A stretch of 64,000 bases of DNA, from assembly GCA_022828595.1 (NCBI GenBank), contig JAKGHH010000005.1, positions 54,307,655-54,371,654 of the forward strand. The letters are read 5' to 3'. The notes beneath the pieces were generated by a model that was given only the letters and a program-made list of their open reading frames with translations, did not search any database and was not told the DNA's origin. The position numbers and the translations under genes were made by a program. Position 1 is the first letter of the stretch. Every line of letters starts with the position of its first letter. Below are positions 55,285 through 64,000 of the stretch, piece by piece. The stretch comes from Nelumbo lutea. Its lineage: Eukaryota; Streptophyta; Magnoliopsida; Proteales; Nelumbonaceae.

Positions 55285-56046
55285 GACACCCGTGGAAAGA
55301 CTAACGTGGAGTTCCGCAATGAGGTCAATGAAACCTTAGCGCAACATGAGTCGAGCATCGACCAAGTGAACACTGTCTTACAAGCAGTGTTAACCGAACT
55401 CCAAGCCCTTCGAGCCTCATGAACCACTCCCAATACCACTCCCGAGACCAACTCCTTCGCCCATGAAGAATCCTCACACCCCCATACTTCCCGTTCAAGA
55501 TCCACCCATGACCACCCTCATCAACACATCTAGCTGTCATTCCCAAAATTTAATGGGGATGATCCAAGCGGTTGGATTTACAAGGCGGAGCAGTATTTTG
55601 AATTTCAAAATATTATTCCGAACCAACAGGTACAGCTAGCTTCCTTTCATTTGGAAGGCATCGCCTTACAGTGGCACAGGTGGTTGACCAAGCATCGCGG
55701 ACCGCTCACATGGGAAGAACTCTCCAAAGTAGTATTACAATGGTTCGGCCCCACTGACTACAAGGACCCATCGGAGGCATTAACCCACCTAAAGCAAACC
55801 ACCAATGTGACGGCTTATCAAGAAGCCTTCGAGAGGCTCTCTCACCGAGTTGACGGCCTGCCCGAGAGCTTTCTCATTGGCTATTTCATTGCAGGACTTT
55901 GTGAGGACATTCATTTAGATGTGAAGATCAAGCAGCCTCGAACCTTGATAGAGGCAATTGGAGTGGCCCGGTTAATTGAGGAACGAAATCACTTACAACG
56001 GAGAGCTAGCCAGTCGGTTCGATCCCCATCAGCCATGACAACCTAG
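55285..56046 (+). pseudogene. Chromovirus gag, broken
   Basis: One frame reads TRGKTNVEFRNEVNETLAQH, a coiled N-terminal region, then FPKFNGDDPSGWIYKAEQYF, HLEGIALQWHRWL and TYQEAF-type text (TAYQEAFERLSHRVDGLPES). These are typical retrotransposon Gag motifs. Stops occur at about 55420, 55531 and 56044. No clear start ATG remains in this frame. Confidence 0.85.
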
Positions 56047-56164
56047 AAGGGGTCACCCAACCCCATGGCTGGTGTACTTGGCCTCCACCAAGCTCGCGCA
56101 CGAACCAGGTTTCCAGTGCTCCTTCCCCAACATTTCGGCGACTCACCAACCAAGAGGCGCGAGA

Positions 56165-57193
56165 ACGCCGTGAGAAGGGGCTGTGTTACTACTGTTATGA
56201 GAAGTTCACCCCCAGCCACCGTTGTGCATGTCCACAATTGTTCATGATTGAGGATCCAAAACTGGCGGGCGTGGAGACTGTCAAATCAGAGGAAGAAAAT
56301 CAAGAAGCCATCCCTGAAATCTCCTTCCATGCTATTGCAAGAGCTGAGCACCCGCAAACCATACGTGTTCTTGGGAAACTAGAAAATAAGAATGTGACAG
56401 TATTAATTGACGGCGGCAGCACCCACAACTTCATTGACCAAGCCATCGTCTCCAAGTTCGGGTTGTCAGTAAACCGAGACAAGAAATTTCAAGTTATGGT
56501 GGCCAACCATGAAAAGATCGAGTGCATGGGGCAGCGCCGAGCTCTCACCCTCGCCATTCAAGGACACCCCGTTACCGCTGACTATTATGTTCTTCCCGTT
56601 GTAGCATGCCAATTGGTGTTGGGAGTATAGTGGCTAGAGACGCTTGGACCCGTCGAGATGGATTACAAACAACTAACCTTGATGTTCAAAAAAGAGGGAC
56701 TCTCTTGCACCTTCAAAGGATTGGGACAAGCCAACATCGAAGCCTTAACCAACAAGGAATGCAATGGGTTACAAGGTACGGGATTTTTTTTCAAATAGGT
56801 TCTTCACATAGCAGTAGCCAACCAGGTTTTCTTCCACCCGAGATGGACCACCTTCTCACCGAATTTTCCCATGTGTTTGAGCCGCCCACAAGCCTGCCTC
56901 CTAAATGACCACATGACCACCGGATTGCACTGCTTCTCGATAAAGGACCGGTTAGTGTGAGGCCATATCGATACCCGTATTACCAGAAGACCAAAATAGA
57001 GAAGATGGTGAAGGAGCTTTTGCAGACAGGGCTGATAAGACCAAGCAATAGCCCATTCTCATCGCTGGTTTTGCTAGCGAAGAAGGCTGATGGAGCTTGG
57101 CGGTTTTGCGAGGATTACTGAGCACTGAACGAAACCACTGTTAAAAACAAGTATCCCATCCCTGTGATTGATGAATTATTAGATGAGCTCTAT
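56165..57193 (+). pseudogene. Chromovirus zinc knuckle, protease and first half of RT, broken
   Basis: KGLCYYCYEKFTPSHRC (56178-56228) is the zinc-knuckle region. The protease reads VTVLIDGGSTHNFIDQAI (about 56395-56448) and PVVACQLVLGV, ending at a stop at 56628-56630. After a frame change, RT begins PYRYPYYQKTKIEKMVKELL (about 56965) and continues SNSPFSSLVLLAKKADGAWR. It has a stop at about 57119 and breaks off at DELLDEL, where the nested LTR element is inserted. Confidence 0.85.
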
Positions 57194-57946
57194 TGTGATG
57201 GTCTGACACAGGCTTAGCCTTGCCTACGCTTGGCAGGCTTACGTTAGGGACATGACCGTCATTTTTGCCTATAAGATTTTTGGGAGAATTGATGTCATCT
57301 TTAGGCAGACCACCAAAAGCTTAATGTACTCTTTGAGGAGGGGTGGTCGACCTCCTTGGGTGCCTAACCTTCGCACTCCAAGACCATCATCCCCTTGCGG
57401 GGCGGCCCTGGTTAACGGCTAGCATGGCTACCAGGGTTCCACATGGGTGCACACTTGCTCATGGGGACAGTGTTGGACTGGCACTGCGCTACCGATACTC
57501 AAGGGAGGCTTGGCATGTGGGCTTGGCTCAAGCATGACCCTTCACCATGCCAACCCCTTGCCCAAGCCGAGTGAGCTATCCTGTTGCCTCTAGCGCACGG
57601 GTGTGTTTCGGCCCAAGCGGTTGCCTATCATCATGGCACATAGGTGCCTATCATCATCGGCATACAAGAGACCCCTCACATCGGTGCCAAGTCACCTCAT
57701 CGGCACATGGTCACCTTGCATTATGGTTGTCCCCCTTTAGCACGTAAGTGGCGCCTCCCATGGACCGGTCTGAGCTAGGAGAGTGCCCCGGCCATTGGAC
57801 TTGAGGTCATGATCCAGTGCTACTAACTTTGGTGGAGCCATCCCATCGGGCAACTCCTAGCCTCTAAGCGCATAAAGGCTTGTCCTGGCCTGCCTTGGCC
57901 AGGACGCCGCACGGGTTTCTTCCACTGTAGAACTACCCCCGTGACA
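57194..57946 (+). repeat. 5' LTR of the nested element
   Basis: 753 bases. Open frames within (57343-57537, 57547-57747) are not conserved in the partner LTR and are discounted. Confidence 0.88.
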
Positions 57947-57948
57947 GT

Positions 57949-57960
57949 TGGTATCAGAGC
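57949..57960 (+). other. Primer binding site of the nested element
   Basis: TGGTATCAGAGC two bases after the LTR, followed by CAGTTAGCC. Confidence 0.88.
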
Positions 57961-58093
57961 CAGTTAGCCAATTGCAGACGTAGTTGGTTTTCAGCAGATT
58001 AGCCCAGAGCCAGTTGAAGCAGTGATTTCGACAAGCAGCATTTTGTGGGGTGCGGTCCCTAGGCACTTTCACCCAGGATCAAGCAGAATTCAT

Positions 58094-58400
58094 ATCAGGC
58101 CTGGCAAGAGGCCATCCATTGTTTGTGTCCCCCTTCCAATGACATTAAAACAGCTTCCCTTGCGGGGGCAGACGCATTGGTTGTTGTCCTCATGCGGGGG
58201 CAGACACATGAGCGTTGATAGGAATGTGGGTACACCGTCCGAGCAAATTGTTTATCAGGCCTAGCAAGAGGCCATTCAATGTTCACGTTCCCATTCCAAT
58301 GACCCTAAAACAGCTTCCCTTGCGGGTGTAGACGCATTGGTTGTTGTCCTCATGCAGGGGCAGATGCATGGGCCTTGTTAGGAATGTAGTTACGCTAGCC
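58094..58400. repeat. 160-bp tandem duplication inside the nested element
   Basis: ATCAGGCCTGGCAAGAGGCC at 58094 and ATCAGGCCTAGCAAGAGGCC at 58254 start two consecutive copies. Both contain AAAACAGCTTCCCTTGCGGG and GCATTGGTTGTTGTCCTCAT. The second copy is clearly diverged. Confidence 0.85.
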
Positions 58401-58649
58401 ATTGGAGCATGGCGGCCCTACACTGGCAAAGTTTCAAGTGGACATGCTCAGTTTTCAGGCGGATCACTTGCAGTAGCAGAAGCTTATCACTAGGCGAGTG
58501 CATGTTCGGCAACTCATGGGTAAAAGTTGCCACACTCGCATTTGAAGTGGTCATGTCTCCTTGAGGCAGCAGCAATGGGGCCCCCTTGAAGTGAAGATGT
58601 AGCCCGAGTCGGCAAGGCGAAGCGTAGTTTGGAGGGCCCAGAGAGCATA

Positions 58650-58985
58650 AGCCATGGCTAGGTTTGAGTAACCCGAATCGGTGAGGTGAAGTCTGCAGGC
58701 CAGCATGGTGAAAGGGTACCCAGGTCATCGCCAACATGAGGAATAGACCTATCAGCGTGTTCGGTAGCATCACTGAAAAGCTACCAAGAAGACGGTTGAG
58801 CCTTGAGGTAAGATGAAACATGGAGCGGACCTCCGCGAAGCACCACACACATTTCTTCGAGGTCCCTTCTTTCACAGTTCAACGGCATAGCCATTGCGCG
58901 GTTTGAGTAACCTCAACACTGGGAGGTGAAGTCCAGGCAAGCCAGCATGTTGAAATGGTTCCGTCCCCATAAATGGACACCAACA
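58650..58985. repeat. Second internal duplication of the nested element, offset about 240 bp
   Basis: GGTTTGAGTAACC, GAGGTGAAGTC and CCAGCATG(G/T)TGAAA recur in the same order at 58660-58715 and 58900-58960. Confidence 0.7.
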
Positions 58986-59110
58986 TAGGCAAGAATCGGG
59001 CTAGCCAGACGGGCCCTGGAATTGGCAAGGAAGTGAATGGCGCGGGACACAGACGCCCATTCATGAGGAAGACCATTGTCGAGGACAACAATGGATTGAG
59101 TGGGGGAGCC

Positions 59111-59860
59111 TGTGACGGTCTAACATAGGCTTAGCCTTGCCTACGCTTGGCAGGCTTACGTTAGGGACATGACCGTCATTTTTGCCTATAAGATTTTTGG
59201 GAGAACTTATGTCATCTTCAAGCAGACCCCCAAAAGCTTAACGTACTCTTTGAGGAGGGGTGGTCAACCTCCTTGGGTGCCTAACCTTTGCACTCCTAGA
59301 CCATCATCCCCTTGCGGGGCGGCCCTGGTTAATGGCTAGCATGGCTACCAGGGTTCCTCATGGGCGCACACTTGCTCATGGGGACAATGTTGGACTGGCA
59401 CTGCGCTACTGATACTCAAGGGAGGCTTGGCATGCGGGCTTCGCTCAAGCATGACCCTTCACCACATCAACCCCTTCAAGCCGAGTGAACTATCCCGTTG
59501 CCTCAAGCGCACGGGTGTGTTTCGGCCCAAGCGGTTGCCTATCATCATGGCACACGGGTGCCTGTCATCATCGGCATACAGGAGACCCCTCACATCGGTG
59601 CCAAGTCAATTCATCGGCGCATGGTCGCCTTGCATTATGGTTGTCCCCCTTTAGCACGTAAGCGGCGCCTCCCATGGACCGGTCTAAACCAGGAGAGTGC
59701 CCCAGCCATTGGACTTGAGGTCATGATCCAGTGCTACTGACTTTGGTGGAGCCATCCCATAGGGAAACTCCTAGCCTCTAAGCGCATAAAGGCTTGTCCT
59801 GGCTTGCCTTTGCCAGAACGCCGCACGGGTTTCTTCCACTGTAGAACTACCCCCGTGACA
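59111..59860 (+). repeat. 3' LTR of the nested element
   Basis: 750 bases, preceded by the polypurine tract at 59098-59110. After it, the chromovirus RT frame resumes at CTACGGCACC. Confidence 0.88.
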
Positions 59861-60860
59861 CTACGGCACCAAATTTTACTCCAAACTAAATCTATGGTCA
59901 GGATACCATCAGATTCAAGTGCAAGAAGAAGACATCCCTAAAACGAATTTCCGAACACATGAAGGGCATTACGAGTTCTTAGTGATGTCGTTCAGCTTGA
60001 TGAATGCACCTACAACTTTTCAAAGCCTCATGAACGACCTCTTTCGCCCATACCTCTGGAAATTTATTTTGGTCTTCTTCAACGATATTCTGGTTTATTC
60101 TAAATCATGGGAAGACCACCTATCTCATTTGAGAGTTGTTCTAACTGTATTATCCTCTAACAAATTATTTGAAAAAATATCAAAATGTCAATTTGGTGTT
60201 TCACAGGTCGAGTACTTGGGTCATGTGATTTCAAAACAAGGCATGTCCATTGATCCAGCCAAAATACAAGTTGTTCTCGCATGGCCTACACCGACATCAG
60301 CAAAGGGGGTCTGTGGCTTCCTCGGGTTAGTAGGATATTACCAGAAGTTCATCTGCAACTTCGGAAGCATTGCATCTCCCTTAACACAACTATTGACCAA
60401 AGGGGGATTCCAATGGAACGAGGCAACAGAGCTGGCCTTTCAGCAGTTGAAGAAGGCACTCACTTCACTGCCAATCCTATGTCTACCAGATTTCTCCCAA
60501 CGGTTTGTGATTGAATGCGAGGCGAGTGGAACTGGGATTGGCGCCATCCTCATCCAGCAAAACCGATCGGTGGCCTACTTCAGTGAAGCATTGAAAGGTT
60601 CAGCCTTGGCATTATCCACCTATGAGAAGGAGATGTTAGCTATTGTCAAAGCTGTTAAGAAATGGCACTCATATTTGCTTGGGAAACCATTCACAGTCCG
60701 CACCGATCAAAAAAGTCTTAAATATTTACTCAAGCAAAGGATAACCACACCGGCACAAACGCGGTGACTGCCAAAGATACTGGGCTACGACTATGAGATC
60801 GAGTATAAAAAAGGGGTTGAGAACCAAGGTGCGGATTCCTTGTCATGTATGGCTGAATTT
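59861..60860 (+). pseudogene. Chromovirus second half of RT and RNase H
   Basis: GTKFYSKLNLWSGYHQIQV, then EFLVMSFSLMNAPTTFQSLM and FILVFFNDILVYSKSW. The active site, expected as FDD, reads FND, so a catalytic Asp is lost. QVEYLGHVISKQGMS follows. RNase H reads FVIECEASGTGIGAILIQ, ALSTYEKEMLAIVKAVKKW and FTVRTDQKSLKYLL. A stop lies at 60765-60767, and YDYEIEYKKGVENQGADSLS continues in another frame. Confidence 0.88.
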
Positions 60861-60889
60861 TAGTTTCTTTCCATCTCTATACCATACGC

Positions 60890-61740
60890 AGACTAGTGGC
60901 TGACGCTACAGGAAGAGGTCAAACAAGACACCTTTTATGGGGAATTGATGAAGAAGCGACCCTCCCACAAGTTGCTTCAATGGGATGGGGTATGGTTCAA
61001 GGGGGACAAGATTTATTTGAGCCCCGCCTCCACCTTGATTTCAAAGGTGGTGGTGGACTGCCACTCATCCCCTGTAGGGGGACACTTTGGGTTTCATAAG
61101 ACCCTCTCGCATCAAGCACAGCTTCCATTGGCCCCACATGCGTCGGACGGTGAAGGAGTTCTTGCAACAATGTGATGTATGCCAACGCTTCAAAACAGAT
61201 TGCATGAGACCAATGGGATTGCTTCAACCATTACCGATTCCTGTTCAAATGTGGACAGACATCTCCATGGACTTTATCGAAGGATTGCCTCCCTCCAATG
61301 GGTACACGGTTATCATGGTAATTGTGGATCGGTTGACAAAATATGCCCACTTCATTCCCTTAAAACACCCATTCACTGCCACCACAGTCGCGAAGGCATT
61401 TGTTGCCAACGTTGCCCGTCTACATGGAATACCAACATCCATTGTTAGCGACCATGACAAGGTATTCATTAGCTCATTCTGGTACACTTTTTTAGATGCA
61501 TGGGACAAAATTGTGTATGAGCTCAAGTTACCACCCCCCAAACCGACGGGCAAACCAAAGTTGTTAACCGGACGTTGGAGCAATATCTACAGTGCTTTGC
61601 AGGTGACCAGCCACAAAAATGGTTAGAGTGGGTTCCTTGGGCAGAATACAGCTACAACACCTCCACTCACTCTTCCACCAAAATGACACCCTTCGAAGCA
61701 GTCTATGGGATCCCACCCCCTAGTCTCCTGACCTATGTAA
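60890..61740 (+). pseudogene. Chromovirus integrase, broken
   Basis: The zinc site includes VKEFLQQCDVCQRFKTD (about 61149-61199). The core reads MWTDISMDFIEGLP (first Asp, about 61251-61292), VIVDRLTKYAHFIPL and SIVSDHDKVFISSFW (second Asp). Frames change near 61110 and 61540, where the QTDGQTE-type motif should follow. Then EWVPWAEYSYNTSTHSSTK (about 61628) and PFEAVYGIPPP are readable. Confidence 0.85.
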
Positions 61741-61895
61741 TGGGTATTGCTTGAGTAGGGGCAGTTGACGAATACTTGCGTGACCGGGACATCATCCTAC
61801 GCAAGCTACAACATAACCTCCAAGTAGCCCGAAACCGGATGAAATGTCAAGCTGACTAGCACCGACGAGAAGTCTCATTCGTAGCAAGTGACTTC

Positions 61896-62330
61896 GTGTA
61901 TGTGAAGCTACAGCCTTATCGGCAGACATCAATGGCATTTCAGCGTTCCATGAAGCTCGCCCCACGTTATTTTGGGCCATACCCAATAATTGAGAATATT
62001 GGTCCAGTAGCCTACCACTTAGCCTTGCCCCCCGGCTCTCAAATTCATAATGTATTTCATGTCAATTTGTTGCGGAAGCACTTGGGACCCATCACCCCTA
62101 TTTCCACTCAGCTTCCTCCAATCTCGGATACTTTGACCATCCTACCCCAACCGGAAGCAATCATGGATCGTCATATTATTCACAAGGGTAAATACCGCCC
62201 AAAATCCGAAGTCTTGGTCAAATGGATTGGGGCACCAGCCGAGGATGCAGCCTGGGAGAATGAATGGCACTTCAGAAAATCTTATCCTGGCTTCCTTGCG
62301 GACAAGGATCCTTCAGGGGGGAGGAAATGA
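61896..62330 (+). pseudogene. Chromovirus integrase C-terminus with chromodomain-like tail
   Basis: VKLQPYRQTSMAFQRSMKLA and RYFGPYPIIENIGPVAYHL are the C-terminal DNA-binding part. The tail SEVLVKWIGAPAEDAAWENE and WHFRKSYPGFL fits the chromodomain of chromoviruses, which guides integration. The stop at 62328-62330 overlaps the start of the 3' LTR. Confidence 0.8.
62315..62327 (+). other. Polypurine tract of the chromovirus
   Basis: AGGGGGGAGGAAA directly before the 3' LTR at 62328. It is part of the coding sequence (the GGRK end). Confidence 0.85.
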
Positions 62331-62637
62331 TACGTGCATGTGCATGCATGCACTAGGCGCATAGAAGCCGAAGACCCGGTCAAAGTGGAGAGCAGCAGAA
62401 GACCCATCATGTTAGCTCTTAGTTGTGGTAAGCCTTAGCCATTTAGTTTTAATTCTGTTAGAATAGATAAGTCTTCAATTTTGTTCCTAGATAAGTGCAT
62501 TCTATTTTTTTTTTTTTTGTTGATAAGCTCCTAAGATTAAGGGGCAGTAGTTCCTATTTCTACTCCCAGTTTGTAGCACAATAAGGCTATAAATATAGCT
62601 TGAATGAATGGAGTTGGCATTGGCTTTTCTACACACA

Positions 62638-62694
<57 letters not shown>

Positions 62695-62742
62695 CCTTAT
62701 TCTAGATCCTTCTCCCTCTTGTTAGATAACTTGAGCGTATCA
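62328..62742 (+). repeat. 3' LTR of the chromovirus
   Basis: Starts TGATACGTGCATGTGCATGC and ends GAGCGTATCA. A (CT)n run at 62641-62690, about 25 units long, accounts for most of the length difference from the 5' LTR. Confidence 0.9.
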
Positions 62743-62747
62743 TCTTG

Positions 62748-63434
62748 GCATTTACTGCTCTCAGCACTCTAGCTTCCTAGTGACTTGGTCTGAACGTCCT
62801 ATTTTACTTATTGTGCCCTTGTTAATTTGATTGTCGGAGTCTCTACCCCTGGATAGCATCCGGGGCCTCTGACGTACTTCTTCCTTCAAAAGTCGGACTT
62901 ACAAGCCCTCAGCTCTAGGAACCATCAGACTTAAAACGCACATGTTCTTGAGGAATGGTTCTAGAGAAATGACAATTTCGTTATTTCTTAGGAATTAGCA
63001 TAAGGGTACGTGTATCTAATGTGAAAATATATATAGTAATAAAAATTATTAATATAAAAAATCATTTCATAAATTTAAAATAAAAAGAAAAGTCACATTA
63101 TATTTTTTTCATAATCATAATGTACAAATATTATTACAATTTCAAAGAATAACTGATTTATATGATAATTAGTTTAATCAATGATTATTAATAAAATATA
63201 CAAAAAACAAAATCTAGAGAGTTGATAATCACTTTTGTTACATAAAAAAAAATAATGTTATAATAAAGTAAAAATAAAATGTAATAATGAATTGGGTAAG
63301 CATTATTTGTTTTTTACATTTTACTTTCTCATAGAGTTTTTTTCTTGACAACTACAACAAAAAATAAAACAGTTTCTTAAAGACAAGTAACTTGCACGAA
63401 TAAAAGATAAATGCAGCCTTAATATGTTAGTATT
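62748..63434. other. Old Tat LTR remnant and AT-rich spacer
   Basis: 62775-62870 carries GATTGTCGGAGTCTC and GGGGCCTCTGACG, matching the U5-like phrases of the LTR at 7640-8293. This supports an old LTR cut by the chromovirus. From about 63000 the sequence is AT-rich with no gene. Confidence 0.4.
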
Positions 63435-63657
63435 TGATGTAGGCTAGCCTGGCCTAGCCCATTACAGATTGGGAGGCCCAGTCCACTAACGCATGATAGC
63501 ACCAACCATAGTAGGGGGGAAGTAACTGCTACCTTCGTACAGAGCCAACCGCGGAGCAGTTAGGCATACTCGCAAGGACTTGTCATTGATTTCGTATGGC
63601 CCTCATCTGGTGCGTTCATCTTCACTTGCCTTCAACTCGCTCAAGTATAAATATGAG
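63435..63657 (+). repeat. Truncated Tat LTR (5' part)
   Basis: TGATGTAGGCTAGCCTGGCC and the following 220 bases match 7640-7862 throughout, including CGCAAGGACTTG-like text and the TATA region AAGTATAAATATGAG. The match ends abruptly at 63657. Confidence 0.8.
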
Positions 63658-64000
63658 TGTAAGCACCCAATTTTTGCTTGGTCCCATTTTTAACCCATTT
63701 TTCATACTCCAAATGCCCGATCTAACCTCACCAATCTCTTTAGAACATGCCAAAACCCTAGGAAATCAAATGTTCACTCAAATACCATCAAATCCATCGT
63801 TAAATCCATAAGATTCCCTTTTCCTGATTATGCCACATCACCATACCCGTTACCTTATATGACCCCATCACATGAAACCAAACCTTCAAAGAACCAATCA
63901 TACTAAATTTCAGCCATAAATTCTTTGATCTCACTATTCATTCATAAGAGATTCCATTCTAACACATTTTACACTATGGTACCTATTGACCAAAAAAACC
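63658..64000 (+). other. Possible start of another LTR retrotransposon
   Basis: TGTAAGCACCCAATTTTTGC begins exactly where the Tat LTR match stops. TGTAAGCACCC-type starts are common for plant gypsy LTRs. The rest of the element is outside the window and no coding sequence is seen, so this rests on the breakpoint and the TG start only. Confidence 0.4.

Larger units (their letters stand above)
57194..59860 (+). mobile_element. Non-autonomous LTR element nested in the chromovirus RT
   Basis: LTRs at 57194-57946 and 59111-59860 (about 94% alike by eye) start TGTGAYGGTCT and end CCCCCGTGACA. An initiator-Met primer binding site stands at 57949-57960 and a polypurine tract GAGTGGGGGAGCC at 59098-59110. 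The 1164-base interior has no gag or pol motif and contains two internal duplications. The flanks CTAT (left) and CTAC (right) are a near-perfect 4-bp repeat. Removing the element would rejoin RT codons DELY-GTKFYSKL. It needs proteins of another element to move. Confidence 0.9.
54880..62742 (+). mobile_element. Ty3/gypsy chromovirus, both LTRs and target duplication present
   Basis: Perfect 5-bp target duplication TCTTG (54875-54879 and 62743-62747). LTRs are 54880-55258 and 62328-62742, both TGAT...ATCA. An initiator-Met primer binding site is at 55260-55271 and a polypurine tract at 62315-62327. Coding order is Gag, protease, RT, RNase H, integrase and chromodomain-like tail. Short LTRs of about 380-415 bases fit a Reina-like chromovirus (inferred). 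A second LTR element, 57194-59860, sits inside RT. Frame breaks and stops make it non-functional. Confidence 0.92.

Noticed and set aside
57343..57747. Two plus-strand frames in the 5' LTR of the nested element
   Set aside because: The partner LTR does not keep the same frames open, so they are accidental.
1..64000. CRISPR arrays, operons and bacterial-type regulatory sites
   Set aside because: The window is plant nuclear DNA. The short regular repeats found are retrotransposon tandem arrays without spacers.

Overview
The window is nuclear DNA of a flowering plant. It holds a tandem cluster of intronless G-type (bulb-) lectin receptor-like kinases of the RLK1/LECRK type, set among plant-type mobile DNA: Ty3/gypsy Tat and chromovirus elements, a Ty1/copia element, non-autonomous LTR elements, a LINE end, an Au-type SINE, MITE-like repeats and a possible Helitron. 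I cannot name the species. The repeat load and very AT-rich spacers suggest a woody, repeat-rich genome, but that is only an impression.

Layout. 1-8.3 kb: a heavily mutated Tat-lineage gypsy element on the + strand (protease, RT, two RNase H domains, integrase), with a broken antisense gene between integrase and 3' LTR. 8.3-13.4 kb: AT-rich spacer with MITE-like repeats. 13.4-41.1 kb: the receptor-kinase cluster. It has four complete genes (13399-15747, 16397-18778, 30311-32689, 38675-41077) and one pseudogene (21484-28372) whose signal peptide is split by a 4.6-kb copia element. The order is A-B-pseudogene-A'-B': genes 1 and 4 resemble each other, as do genes 2 and 5. A non-autonomous Tat-type LTR element (34482-37136, perfect 5-bp target duplication) sits between genes 4 and 5. 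41.1-49.5 kb: an extremely AT-rich tract built from direct duplications, with a possible Helitron 3' end and a second Tat LTR fragment. 49.8-54.4 kb: LINE 3' end, foldback and MITE repeats, SINE. 54.9-62.7 kb: a chromovirus with both LTRs and a perfect target duplication, carrying a second LTR element inserted inside its RT codons. 62.7-64 kb: pieces of Tat LTRs, one apparently cut by yet another LTR element that leaves the window.

Function. The only likely functional host genes are the four receptor kinases. Each has a signal peptide, an extracellular mannose-type lectin domain, a six-cysteine EGF-like module, a PAN-like cysteine segment, one membrane span and a kinase with all catalytic residues but Cys in place of Arg before the catalytic Asp (non-RD). 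This fits cell-surface immune or stress receptors. All other coding sequence seen is decayed transposon. I found no rRNA, tRNA or CRISPR feature and no convincing undescribed system. The features most worth following up are the conserved antisense promoter-gene module in two Tat elements, the LTR element with very unequal LTRs, and the copia-split receptor pseudogene.
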